Assembly: GCF_001563225.1 (NCBI RefSeq)
Contig: NZ_CP014206.1
Coordinates: 3,763,486 to 3,827,485, forward strand
Reading direction: 5' to 3'
DNA from: Pseudodesulfovibrio indicus
Lineage (GTDB): Bacteria; Desulfobacterota; Desulfovibrionia; Desulfovibrionales; Desulfovibrionaceae
Length of the DNA: 64,000 nucleotides
Below are positions 28,344-36,650 of this stretch, piece after piece. The notes beneath the pieces were generated by a model. That model searched no databases. It saw only the letters and a list, made by a program, of their open reading frames with translations, and had not been told where the DNA came from. A program made the translations under genes and the position numbers. Position 1 is the stretch's first letter, and the number at the start of each line of letters is the position of its first letter.

Positions 28344-28868
28344 ATGAGCGACGACGCGACCATCAGCAGATATCTCGAATCCAGGGAACTGGCGGAGTTC
28401 TTTCGTAACCTGGCCGACGCCGTGGAAAACGGCGGGCAAGGCGAGCTCGCCTGCGTCGAGGATTTCAGCAAGATCAAGATCCGCGTGAAAAAGGAATACG
28501 GGCAGATCAACCTCAAGGCCAAGTTCAAGACCGCCGCCCCCTGCGTCCCGGCCGTGGATTCCGAAACCGGCGAACCGGCCAAACCCAAATACAAGGACCT
28601 CAAGAAGCGCATGCGCGGCAGCTTCCGGATTCTCGTCAAGATGATCCACGACGGCAGCGTTCCGCCCGCCGAGGCCGTGGAGGCGTTCCTGGCCGATTCG
28701 GCCCTGATGGTCACCTACCCCGGCTACGGCGATGAATTCTACGAACAATACACCGCCGTGTGCGACGAATTCCGTGCGGCCTACGCGTCCGGCGACATCG
28801 AGCGCATGCACGCGGCCGTGGACGCCCTGGTCCACGAGAAGAGCCGCTGCCACGCCAAGTACGATTGA
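28344..28868 (+). CDS. GAK-system XXXCH-domain protein
   Basis: The 174-residue soluble protein opens the GAK-type operon. Its C terminus carries the family hallmark Cys-His (EKSRCHAKYD, residues 165-174), for which the XXXCH domain is named. The N-terminal ~65 residues (LESRELAEFFRNLADAVENG, then a strand-rich segment ending INLKAKFK) resemble the amphi-Trp domain of the small proteins downstream, but lack its Trp. It has Cys residues at 37, 67, 140 and 169. AAGGGAG precedes ATG 28344. Function is unknown; a metal or redox role for Cys-His is possible. Confidence 0.82.
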   Translation: MSDDATISRYLESRELAEFFRNLADAVENGGQGELACVEDFSKIKIRVKKEYGQINLKAKFKTAAPCVPAVDSETGEPAKPKYKDLKKRMRGSFRILVKMIHDGSVPPAEAVEAFLADSALMVTYPGYGDEFYEQYTAVCDEFRAAYASGDIERMHAAVDALVHEKSRCHAKYD

Positions 28869-28892
28869 AACACCAGGCCCGAAGGGTATTCC

Positions 28893-30053
28893 ATGAAACT
28901 GATCAAGAATGAAACGAACGGGCCCCAGGGGTGCGCCTTCCCGGCGGTGGCCGCCGAGGAGATCACCGAAGCGGACGTGGCCCGGTTCAACGCCGTGGTC
29001 TCCACCGATCTCGAACCGTGGCAGGTCGAGCAGGTCGTCACCCCGCCGAGCGTCCACGTCCGGCAGGAGGCCCTGCTGGCCGTGCACTGGCACCCGGAGT
29101 TCGTGCCCATGGAGCACATCCGCACCCGGGTGGAGGCCATGTTCCCCAACCGCACGGACGAGCTGCTCATCCCCACCCAGCACAACCAGCTCATGAGCTG
29201 GGACGGCCACACCGGGGTGGAGGTGGACTGCTTCTCCTCGGGCTTCAACCGCAAGGTGCAGCTCCTGCTGCACTTCGCCAACGACAGGGTGAAGGACGCG
29301 GGCGTGCTCAAGTCCATGCTCGCCCACACCTTCAAGTACCGCTCGGGCCAGCTGTTCGAGTTCATGCACACCATCACCAAACCCGACGAGGACCGCATCG
29401 CGCGGGCGGCCAGGGGTACGGGCGCGGATCGCGAGCTGATCGAGTTCGTGCGCGTCAACGTCGCCAAGGTGGAGCGCCTCCTGGACGAGCGCTGGAGCGA
29501 CGTGCCGCGCCTCTCGGTGAAGAACAAGCTGCTGCGCAACTGGTTCGACGCCATGCGCCCGGAGCTGGGCGACACCGCCACCGACCGCATCCAGGCCTAC
29601 CTCAAGGCGGTCAAGGCGCTGGTCAAGGAGGGGTTCAACCTGTCCTTCTTCTACCGCGCCAGTGAGGTCATCGAGGAGGTCCGGTCCCTGGGCGGGTGCA
29701 TCGTCATCCCCCACCCGGAGCAGTTCTGGCCCATTCTGCTGCGCAACTACGACGTTGACGGCATCGAGGTCTGGAACCCGCAGTCCCGGGAGTACACCGA
29801 GTTCCTGATCTCCGTGGTCAACGAGCGCAACGAGCGCAGGACCTCGGGCCGCGACGTGCTCATCTTCATGGGCGACGACTGCCACATGGGGGAGAAGACC
29901 AAGCCCGCGGACCAGCAGGACCCGGAAAAGGCGGCCCGCGAGATCGGGCTGCAACCCGCCTGGGACGACCTGGGCGTGCGCAAGAAACTGATCGTCAACA
30001 ACATCTCCAGACGTTCCGTCATCAGCGAGTACAAAGCCCGCCTGGCGGGATAG
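28893..30053 (+). CDS. PHP-like metal-dependent phosphoesterase of the GAK-type operon
   Basis: The 386-residue protein shows spaced metal-ligand motifs typical of PHP-superfamily enzymes. They are HWH (65-67), His97 and His106 region, IVIPHPEQF (His274), DGIEVWN (Glu292) and MGDDCHMGE (Asp328/His331). A helical insertion lies between (about 130-260). No signal peptide or membrane segment is present, so it is cytoplasmic. It starts 24 bases after the XXXCH gene with GAAGGG as a modest ribosome-binding site. The substrate is unknown. PHP assignment is by motif order, not by alignment. Confidence 0.68.
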   Translation: MKLIKNETNGPQGCAFPAVAAEEITEADVARFNAVVSTDLEPWQVEQVVTPPSVHVRQEALLAVHWHPEFVPMEHIRTRVEAMFPNRTDELLIPTQHNQLMSWDGHTGVEVDCFSSGFNRKVQLLLHFANDRVKDAGVLKSMLAHTFKYRSGQLFEFMHTITKPDEDRIARAARGTGADRELIEFVRVNVAKVERLLDERWSDVPRLSVKNKLLRNWFDAMRPELGDTATDRIQAYLKAVKALVKEGFNLSFFYRASEVIEEVRSLGGCIVIPHPEQFWPILLRNYDVDGIEVWNPQSREYTEFLISVVNERNERRTSGRDVLIFMGDDCHMGEKTKPADQQDPEKAAREIGLQPAWDDLGVRKKLIVNNISRRSVISEYKARLAG

Positions 30054-30062
30054 GCGGTAATC

Positions 30063-30329
30063 ATGGCCGAAGAAAAATTCGTGTTCGATTCGTTGCAGGA
30101 CTGCGAGACCATCAAGGAGTTCCTGACCTCCCTGGTGGAGGGATTCGAGAACAAGTCCATCACCCTGACCACCAACGGCGACGAGATTCACCTCGCCCCC
30201 AACGGGCTGCTCCAGTTCATGGTCAAGGCCAAGAAAAAGGGGCCGGAGAACAAGCTGTCCATCAAGGTGGCGTGGAAGGAGAATCCTGAGGCGCAGGACA
30301 CCGGGAACGCCTTCCTCAAGGTCCGCTGA
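30063..30329 (+). CDS. Amphi-Trp domain protein 1
   Basis: The 88-residue protein matches the amphi-Trp pattern. An amphipathic helix (CETIKEFLTSLVEGFENKSI, 14-33) is followed by beta strands, ending in a strand with a conserved Trp (LSIKVAWKEN, Trp71). It is one of three such proteins encoded in this operon. Small size, repetition and lack of catalytic residues suggest a scaffold, carrier or substrate for the neighbouring enzymes (inference). The gene starts 9 bases after the PHP-like gene stop. Confidence 0.85.
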   Translation: MAEEKFVFDSLQDCETIKEFLTSLVEGFENKSITLTTNGDEIHLAPNGLLQFMVKAKKKGPENKLSIKVAWKENPEAQDTGNAFLKVR

Positions 30330-30334
30330 GCGCC

Positions 30335-31987
30335 ATGGTCACATTTGAAGGACTGGGCGAGAACTTCAAGTTCATCGTCCTCGAAGTGGAGAACCAGGCC
30401 CGCTCGACGCAGAAGTTCATGGATGCGCCGTCGCGCAAGCGATACGCGAAGATCACGTCCCGCGACGACTACATCGACAACCTCAAGACGATCATCGAGA
30501 ACAAGTGCTATTCGCGCATCCACTCGGACCAGTCCCTGGACCAGCGGCAGGTGAACAAGATCCGCGCCATCCAGGTGATCTGCGTCAACCTTGAGAAGAT
30601 CGCGGACTATTTCGTCAACATCGTCAAACAGATGCAATACCTCGACGACCAGTCGTTCGTGCAGCGCTACGGCTACGGCGAGGTCTTCGAGGTCATCCTG
30701 GACCGGCTGGGCGCGGTGCTCGACGCCTTCCACCGCGAGGACATGTCCCGCGCGCTCTACATCTGCAAGGCCGAGCCCATGCTCGACGACATCTACAAGG
30801 TCCGCTTCGACCGGGTGATGAACGAGATGGGCATGGGCCGCGACGCCCAGTCCCTGGTCACGGTGCTGTTCATCTTCCGTTACTTCGAGCGCGTGGGCGA
30901 CGCCCTCCTGAACATCGGCGAGGCGGTCATCTTCTCGCTGCTCGGCGAGCGGATCAAGATCGAGCAGTTCGACGCCCTGCAGCAGACCCTGTCCAAGTCC
31001 GGGTTCGGCGATTCGTTCTCGGACATCGACTTCAGCGCCATCTGGGGCACCCGGTCGGGCTGCCGCATCGGCAAGGTGGAGCAGCGCGAGAACGGGCTGA
31101 CCACCGAGGAGAAGCGGCAGGGATCCATCTACAAGGAAGGGAGCCTGGAGAAGATCCGCAAGGAGCGGGAGTCCATCCTGCGCTGGAAGCGGATCTTCCC
31201 GAACCTGGTGGCGGACATCTACGGATTCCACGAGGACCAGGACAAGGGGGCCATGCTGGTGGAGTTCCTGAACGGCTGCACCCTGGACGAGGTCATTCTG
31301 TCCGGGGACGGCGAGCTGGTCCGCAACGCCCTGTTCATCTTCGAGTCCACGGTGCTGGAGACCTGGACCACCACCATGGTCGAACTGCCGCTCAAGACCG
31401 ACTACATCCGCCAGATCCAATCGCGCCTGGACGGCGTGCTCCAGACCCACCCGGAATTCTGGCGCGCCCCCAAGCGGCTGGGCGGGGCCGAGGTCCTGTC
31501 CACGGACGCCCTGCTCACGGCCTGCGCCGAGATAGAGGGGGAGCTGGAAGCGCCCTTCTCGGTCTTCATCCACGGCGACTTCAACATCAACAACGTGGTC
31601 TACAACCACGAGGCCCAGCAGATACACTACATCGACCTCTACCGCTCGCGCGACTTCGACTACGTGCAGGACGCCTCGGTCTTCCTGGTGTCCAACTTCC
31701 GCATGCCGCTGTTCGACGGAGAGCACCGGGGGCGGATCAACAGCGTCATCAGCCAGTTCTACGGGTTCGTGAAGGGGTTCGCCGCCAAGCACGACGACCA
31801 CACCCTCCAGGCCCGGCTGGCCTTTGCCCTGGCCCGGTCCTTCTACACCTCCACGCGGTTCGAGCTGAACCACAAGTTCGCCAAGGAGATGTACAACCGG
31901 TCCATGTTTCTGCTGGAACGCATCAGCCAATACCGGGGCGGCGACTGGGAGCAGTTCTCCCTGCCCGAGGACATTCTGTACTACTAG
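30335..31987 (+). CDS. PhoU-like domain fused to an aminoglycoside-phosphotransferase-like kinase
   Basis: The 550-residue protein has two parts. Residues about 1-230 form a helical PhoU-type region with two metal-binding-like motifs, EKIADYFVNIVKQ (87-99) and ERVGDALLNIGEAV (185-198). Residues about 250-550 form an APH/choline-kinase-like domain with the catalytic HGDFNINN (413-420) and the metal-binding Asp in IHYIDLYRS (Asp434). This fusion links a phosphate-signalling type domain with a small-molecule or protein kinase. It lies 5 bases after amphi-Trp 1. The APH substrate is unknown. Confidence 0.83.
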   Translation: MVTFEGLGENFKFIVLEVENQARSTQKFMDAPSRKRYAKITSRDDYIDNLKTIIENKCYSRIHSDQSLDQRQVNKIRAIQVICVNLEKIADYFVNIVKQMQYLDDQSFVQRYGYGEVFEVILDRLGAVLDAFHREDMSRALYICKAEPMLDDIYKVRFDRVMNEMGMGRDAQSLVTVLFIFRYFERVGDALLNIGEAVIFSLLGERIKIEQFDALQQTLSKSGFGDSFSDIDFSAIWGTRSGCRIGKVEQRENGLTTEEKRQGSIYKEGSLEKIRKERESILRWKRIFPNLVADIYGFHEDQDKGAMLVEFLNGCTLDEVILSGDGELVRNALFIFESTVLETWTTTMVELPLKTDYIRQIQSRLDGVLQTHPEFWRAPKRLGGAEVLSTDALLTACAEIEGELEAPFSVFIHGDFNINNVVYNHEAQQIHYIDLYRSRDFDYVQDASVFLVSNFRMPLFDGEHRGRINSVISQFYGFVKGFAAKHDDHTLQARLAFALARSFYTSTRFELNHKFAKEMYNRSMFLLERISQYRGGDWEQFSLPEDILYY

Positions 31988-32005
31988 CCCGAAAGGAGCG
32001 CATTC

Positions 32006-32878
32006 GTGAAAATTGGAGTCATCGGCGTGGAGGGCGGCTGGTCCTCGGAGAAACTCGCGGACACCGTGGCCGAAAAGACCGGCGGCGAGCGCGTGCTCAT
32101 CGACATGGCGGACGTGCGCCTGGACCTGCCCTCGGGCGACGCCTTCTACAACGGGCACAACCTCAGGGACTTCGACGCGCTGATCATCAAGAAGATCGGC
32201 TCGCGCTATTCCCCGGACCTCCTGGACCGGCTGGAGGTGCTGCGCTACCTGCACGAGCGGGGGCTCAGGATTTTCAGCTCCCCCTACGCCATCCTGCGCG
32301 CCCTGGACCGGCTCTCCTGCACCATCTCGCTGCAGCTCAAGGACATCCCCATGCCGCCCACGACCGTCACCGAGTCCGTGGACCAGGCCCTGACCGCCCT
32401 CGAACACTACGGCGAGGCCGTGTTCAAGCCGCTCTACACCTCCAAGGCGCGCGGCATGTTCATCCTGAAACACGGGCCGGACGCCCGCGCGGCCATCGAG
32501 GAATACAAGGTTGAGCACCCGATCCTGTACATCCAGAAGACCATCGACCTGGGCGACCTGGACCTGGGCATCGCCTTCCTGGGCGGCGAGTACCTGACCA
32601 CCTACGCCCGGTGCAAGACCAACGGGGCGTGGAACACCACCACGGCCTCGGGGGGCAAGTACCGGCCCTACGAGCCGTCGCCCGAAATCATCGAGCTGGC
32701 GCGCCGGGCGCAGGCCGACTTCAACCTGGACTTCACCTGCGTGGACGTGGCCATCACCGAGGACGGCCCCTACGTGTTCGAGGTCTCGGTGTTCGGCGGC
32801 TTCCGGGGCATCCAGGAGACCAGCGGCATCGACGCCGCGGCCCGCTACGCAGACTACGTCATGGAGAAACTGAAATGA
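32006..32878 (+). CDS. GAK-system ATP-grasp ligase
   Basis: The 290-residue RimK-like ATP-grasp enzyme carries ATP-binding lysine in AVFKPLYTSKARG (138-150) and the adenine-side strand IQKTI (176-180). Mg ligands are in FTCVDVAITEDG (Asp247) and YVFEVSVFGGF (Glu259). An N-terminal pre-grasp domain begins MKIGVIGVEGGWSSEKLA. Such enzymes form amide or peptide bonds through an acyl-phosphate; a small amphi-Trp protein as acceptor is attractive but unproven. The GTG start at 32006 follows AAAGGAG. Its stop overlaps the next gene as ATGA. Confidence 0.88.
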   Translation: MKIGVIGVEGGWSSEKLADTVAEKTGGERVLIDMADVRLDLPSGDAFYNGHNLRDFDALIIKKIGSRYSPDLLDRLEVLRYLHERGLRIFSSPYAILRALDRLSCTISLQLKDIPMPPTTVTESVDQALTALEHYGEAVFKPLYTSKARGMFILKHGPDARAAIEEYKVEHPILYIQKTIDLGDLDLGIAFLGGEYLTTYARCKTNGAWNTTTASGGKYRPYEPSPEIIELARRAQADFNLDFTCVDVAITEDGPYVFEVSVFGGFRGIQETSGIDAAARYADYVMEKLK

Positions 32879-33963
32879 AGCTGACCGGCGACACCCGGCG
32901 GGAACTGGCCCGCGAGATCAAGGAGACCTACCCCGCCACCCGCAAGCTGCTCCTGGATTTCGGCGGCTGCGTCATCCGCGTGGACACCACCACCGACGCG
33001 CTGCACGACGCTCTTGAGGACTACTTCAAGGAGTTCCTGGCCGGGGGCGGCGTCCCCACCATCGTGCTTTCGGCCCACGAGGCCGAGCCGCCGGAGACGG
33101 ACCTCGAATTCGCGGCCAAGCAGCCCGATCCCGGCAAGACCAAGATCAAGGAGGAGTGGATCGACCTGCCCGACGGGCGCGTGGTCCGCAAGCGGCTGAC
33201 CGGCATGCACTTCCTCTTCGGCCAGGGCGAGAACGTGGCCGTGGGGCCGTGCCTCGCCAACGCCAACCAGGTGATCAATTTCGTCAACAACCGGTTCATC
33301 GAGTGGAAACTCAATTCCGGCGGGTTCCTGGGCCACGCGGCGGGCGTGCGCTTCGGCGAGCGCGGCATCGCCCTGGCCGGATTCTCCGGCGCGGGCAAAT
33401 CCACCCTGGCCCTGCACCTCATGAGCAAGGGGACCACCTTCATCAGCAACGACCGGGTCATGGTCGAGGACAACGGGCACGGGCTGACCATGTTCGGCGT
33501 GGCCAAGCAGCCGCGCATCAACCCCGGCACCGCGCTGCACAACCCGGACCTGAGCTGCATCGTGGAACCGGACCTGCGCGAGACGTTCCTGAACCTGCCC
33601 GCCGAGGAGTTGTGGCGGCTGGAGCACAAGTACGACGCCCTCATCGACCATTGTTACGGCCCGAACCGGTTCGAGCTGCGCTGCCCCATGGACGCGCTGA
33701 TCATCCTCAACTGGAAGCGGGACGAGTCGCCCATGCGCGCCGCCAAGGTCGATCCCCTGCTGCGCAAGGATCTGCTGCCCGCGTTCATGAAGTCCACCGG
33801 GCTGTTCTATCTCCCGGAGAACCCCGCCCGGCGGGACGATCCGCCCCTGGAGGCGTACGCCGAGCTTTTGTCCAAGGCCGACCTCATCGAGATCTCCGGA
33901 GGCGTGGACTTCGAGCGCGCTTCCGAGGTATGTTTGCGCTTCATGGAAACGGGCCGTCTCTAG
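32875..33963 (+). CDS. HprK-related kinase (GAK system, type B)
   Basis: The 362-residue P-loop kinase resembles the HPr kinase/phosphorylase catalytic domain. Walker A is GFSGAGKST (169-177), followed by FISNDRVMVEDNG (189-201), where HprK has its conserved Asp. Residues 1-120 form a separate domain. No canonical HPr or PTS protein is encoded nearby, so it probably phosphorylates another partner. It overlaps the ATP-grasp gene by 4 bases, indicating coupled translation. Family name is recalled from the HprK-related kinase B group linked to GAK clusters. Confidence 0.86.
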   Translation: MKLTGDTRRELAREIKETYPATRKLLLDFGGCVIRVDTTTDALHDALEDYFKEFLAGGGVPTIVLSAHEAEPPETDLEFAAKQPDPGKTKIKEEWIDLPDGRVVRKRLTGMHFLFGQGENVAVGPCLANANQVINFVNNRFIEWKLNSGGFLGHAAGVRFGERGIALAGFSGAGKSTLALHLMSKGTTFISNDRVMVEDNGHGLTMFGVAKQPRINPGTALHNPDLSCIVEPDLRETFLNLPAEELWRLEHKYDALIDHCYGPNRFELRCPMDALIILNWKRDESPMRAAKVDPLLRKDLLPAFMKSTGLFYLPENPARRDDPPLEAYAELLSKADLIEISGGVDFERASEVCLRFMETGRL

Positions 33964-33987
33964 GCCCACGACAAGGAGCGAAAACGA

Positions 33988-35172
33988 GTGCGAATCCGCG
34001 TCACCAGGGATGTGACCATCCCCGATCCCCGCAAGCTGGAACGGTTCCGGCGCGCCCCGGAGCTGGGGCCGTCCGTCCTCTTCTTCAGCGGCGGCACCGC
34101 CCTGCGGGACACCTCGCGCGCGCTCATCCGCTTCACCCACAACTCCATCCACCTGATCACGCCCTTCGACTCCGGGGGCAGCTCGGCGGTCATCCGGCGC
34201 GCCTTCGGCATGCCCGCCGTGGGCGACATCCGCAACCGGCTCATGGCCCTGGCCGACCAGTCCGTGCAGGGCAACCCGGAGATATACAACCTGTTCACCC
34301 ACCGGCTGCCCAAGGACGGCGAGCCGGAAAGGCTGCGCGCCGAGCTGGACGCCATGGCCGGGGGCAACCACCCCCTGGTCCGGTGCATCCCGGACCCAAT
34401 GCGCAAGATCATCCGCAACCACTTCTACGAGTTCCTGGACCGCATGCCCGGCGACTTCAACCTCGCGGGCGCGTCCATCGGCAACCTGGTCCTGACCGCC
34501 GGGTACCTGTCCAACCGCCGCCAGCTCGACCCGGTCATCTTTCTCTTCTCCAAGCTGGTCCAGGTCTGCGGCGTGGTCCGCCCGACCATCAACAAGGACT
34601 TGCACCTGGCGGTGCGGCTGGCCGACGGCCGGACCGTGGTCGGCCAGCACCTGATCACCGGCAAGGAGGCCGGGCCCCTGGACTCCTCCATTGAGGACCT
34701 CTGGCTGACCGATTCCCTGGACTCGGACAAACCCGCCGCGGCCTCCATCCGCAACAAGGTCAAGGGGTGGATCGGCAAGGCGGACCTGATCTGCTACCCG
34801 CCCGGCAGCTTCTATTCCAGCGTCATGGCCAACCTGCTGATGAACGGCGTGGGCGCGGCCGTGGCCGCCAACGCCTGCCCCAAGGTGTTCGTGCCCAGCA
34901 CCGGTCTGGACCCGGAGGCACCCGGACTGTCCGTGGCGGAGAGGGCCGAACGCCTCTGCGCCCAGCTGCGCCGCACCGGCGCGCCGTCCGACTCCGACGT
35001 CCTGGGCTATGTCCTGGTGGACGCCAAGCACGGCCAGTACGAGGGCGGCATCGGGCGCAAGCGGCTGGCGAAAAACGGCTTTACCGTGATCGACGCACCG
35101 CTGGTCAACGAGACCGGCGGTCCCGACATAGACGGATTGAGATTGAGCGAATTCCTGCTGTCCCTTTGCTGA
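33988..35172 (+). CDS. GAK-system CofD-like protein
   Basis: The 394-residue protein has the CofD/YvcK-type nucleotide- or phospho-ligand-binding core. SGGTALRDTSRALIR (about 35-49) is followed by ITPFDSGGSSAVIRRAFGMPAVGD and a later NLVLTAGY segment. CofD transfers a phospholactyl group in F420 synthesis, and YvcK relatives bind UDP-sugars. This branch is distinct, and no F420 genes are nearby. The GTG start at 33988 follows AAGGAG. It is 24 bases after the HprK-related gene. Confidence 0.85.
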   Translation: MRIRVTRDVTIPDPRKLERFRRAPELGPSVLFFSGGTALRDTSRALIRFTHNSIHLITPFDSGGSSAVIRRAFGMPAVGDIRNRLMALADQSVQGNPEIYNLFTHRLPKDGEPERLRAELDAMAGGNHPLVRCIPDPMRKIIRNHFYEFLDRMPGDFNLAGASIGNLVLTAGYLSNRRQLDPVIFLFSKLVQVCGVVRPTINKDLHLAVRLADGRTVVGQHLITGKEAGPLDSSIEDLWLTDSLDSDKPAAASIRNKVKGWIGKADLICYPPGSFYSSVMANLLMNGVGAAVAANACPKVFVPSTGLDPEAPGLSVAERAERLCAQLRRTGAPSDSDVLGYVLVDAKHGQYEGGIGRKRLAKNGFTVIDAPLVNETGGPDIDGLRLSEFLLSLC

Positions 35173-35200
35173 CGGCCAACCCGGAAAGGAGGTTGCGAAC

Positions 35201-35671
35201 GTGGAAAAACAGAAGATCAGCGTCAAGAAGGTATTGGAATACAAGGAAGCCGTGGGCTACATGGAGGACCTGGCCAGGAGCCTGAAGTCCGGCTCCATCG
35301 TCATCGAGAGCGGCGAGGAACACGTGGTCATGACCCCCTCGGCCCAGGTGGCCATCAAGGTGGAGGCCAAGATCAAGGACGGCAAGCAGAAGGTCGCCTT
35401 CGAGCTGAGCTGGACCGATGCGCCCCGCGCCGAATTGAAGATCAGCGACACCGAGCCCGCGGCTCCGCCCGCCACCAGGCCCGAACCCGCCGCGCCCGCC
35501 ACCAAGACCGAGGCGCAGCCTCCGGCCACCCGCGAGGAGGCCGCCCCGCCCGCCAAGACCGCTCCCAAGGCCCCCAAGGCAGACGACAAATCCGCGAAAA
35601 AGGCGGAAAAGAAGGCGGCCAAGCCCAAAAAGGCGGATAAGAAAGCAGCCAAGCCCGCCAAGAAGCAATAA
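35201..35671 (+). CDS. Amphi-Trp domain protein 2 with long Ala/Lys/Pro tail
   Basis: The 156-residue protein has an amphi-Trp domain (residues 1-85: EAVGYMEDLARSLKSGSIVI, then VAFELSWTD with Trp72). A tail of about 70 residues follows. It is first Pro/Ala/Glu-rich, then Lys/Ala-rich (KKAEKKAAKPKKADKKAAKP), resembling histone-H1-like or nucleoid-binding tails. Such a polybasic tail could bind DNA, RNA or polyphosphate (inference). The GTG start at 35201 follows AAAGGAGG. It differs from the other two amphi-Trp proteins of the operon in this tail. Confidence 0.85.
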   Translation: MEKQKISVKKVLEYKEAVGYMEDLARSLKSGSIVIESGEEHVVMTPSAQVAIKVEAKIKDGKQKVAFELSWTDAPRAELKISDTEPAAPPATRPEPAAPATKTEAQPPATREEAAPPAKTAPKAPKADDKSAKKAEKKAAKPKKADKKAAKPAKKQ

Positions 35672-35699
35672 CCTGATGTCCCTTACGGACGGAGGAATC

Positions 35700-35882
35700 A
35701 TGACCGACATCCAAGACAAGATATTTGACTGGAACGAGGTGGCCGACCTGTTCGGCATTCCCGACCAAAGCATGCCCCGGGAGGAGGAGCGCGACCGGAT
35801 TCTGGAGCGCATCAACGCCCTGTCCTGCCGCTACGGCCGGGAGTACGTCATCAAGAAGATCACCCTGCAGACCACCCACTAG
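35700..35882 (+). CDS. 60-residue conserved-context protein, function unknown
   Basis: The product begins MTDIQDKIFDWNEVADLFGI and continues with a charged helix, REEERDRILERINALSCRYG. It ends in YVIKKITLQTTH. The sequence predicts a small helical protein with one Cys and no membrane segment. GGAGG lies 4 bases before ATG 35700. It is wedged between amphi-Trp 2 and parA with short gaps, so it is a member of the operon. I do not recognise a family. A ParA partner role is possible from position only. Confidence 0.7.
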   Translation: MTDIQDKIFDWNEVADLFGIPDQSMPREEERDRILERINALSCRYGREYVIKKITLQTTH

Positions 35883-35894
35883 CCCCGGAGCCCC

Positions 35895-36650
35895 ATGCGC
35901 ATCATCGCCGTACTCAACCAGAAGGGCGGCGTGGGCAAGACGTCCACGGCGGTCAACCTCGGCGCGGCCCTGGCCCGCCAGGACCGGCGGGTCCTGCTCC
36001 TGGACCTCGACCCGCAGGCCCACCTGACCTATTCCCTGGGCATCATGGCCCACGAGCTGCCCCGGACCATGGGCGCGGTCCTGCTGCGCGAATGCCCCCT
36101 GGACAGCGTGACCATGGAGGTGGGCGGACTGCATGTGGTCCCCGCCTCCGTGGCCCTGGCCGGGACCGAGGTGGACCTGGCCTCGGCCGAGGGCCGCGAG
36201 ACCCGGCTGCGCGACGCCCTTTCAGCGGTCCAGGGCTTCGACTTCGTGATCATCGACTGCCCGCCCAACCTCGGCATGCTCACCCTGAACGCCATGGTCG
36301 CGGCGGGCGAGCTGCTGGTCCCGGTGCAGCCCGAGTTCCTGGCCCTGCAATCCCTGGGCAAACTCATGGAGACGGTCAAGGCCATCCGCTCGGGCTGGAA
36401 CCCGAAGCTGGCCCTGACCGGCATCGTCATGACCCGGTACCAGCGGACCAAGAAGCTCAACCGCGAGATCCGGCGCAAGATCGGGGATTATTTCGGCCAC
36501 GCCCTGCTGGAGACGGCAATCAGGGACAACATTTCCCTGGCCGAGGCCCCCAGCTTCGGGCAGGACATCTTCACCTACAAACCCCGGAGCAACGGGGCCG
36601 CCGACTACCGAAACCTGGCCCTGGAGCTGCTCCGCAGAGGTGCGCCATGA
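35895..36650 (+). CDS. ParA/MinD-type ATPase of the GAK-type operon
   Basis: The 251-residue ATPase has a complete deviant Walker A, NQKGGVGKTSTAVNLGAALA (residues 8-27), the motif LLLDLDPQAHLTYSLG, and Walker B region FVIIDCPPNLGMLTLNA. It lacks an N-terminal DNA-binding domain, as in ParAs that position chromosomes, plasmids or protein cargos. No parB or parS-like site is seen next to it, which favours cargo positioning over replicon segregation. Its stop overlaps the next gene as ATGA. Confidence 0.88.
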   Translation: MRIIAVLNQKGGVGKTSTAVNLGAALARQDRRVLLLDLDPQAHLTYSLGIMAHELPRTMGAVLLRECPLDSVTMEVGGLHVVPASVALAGTEVDLASAEGRETRLRDALSAVQGFDFVIIDCPPNLGMLTLNAMVAAGELLVPVQPEFLALQSLGKLMETVKAIRSGWNPKLALTGIVMTRYQRTKKLNREIRRKIGDYFGHALLETAIRDNISLAEAPSFGQDIFTYKPRSNGAADYRNLALELLRRGAP

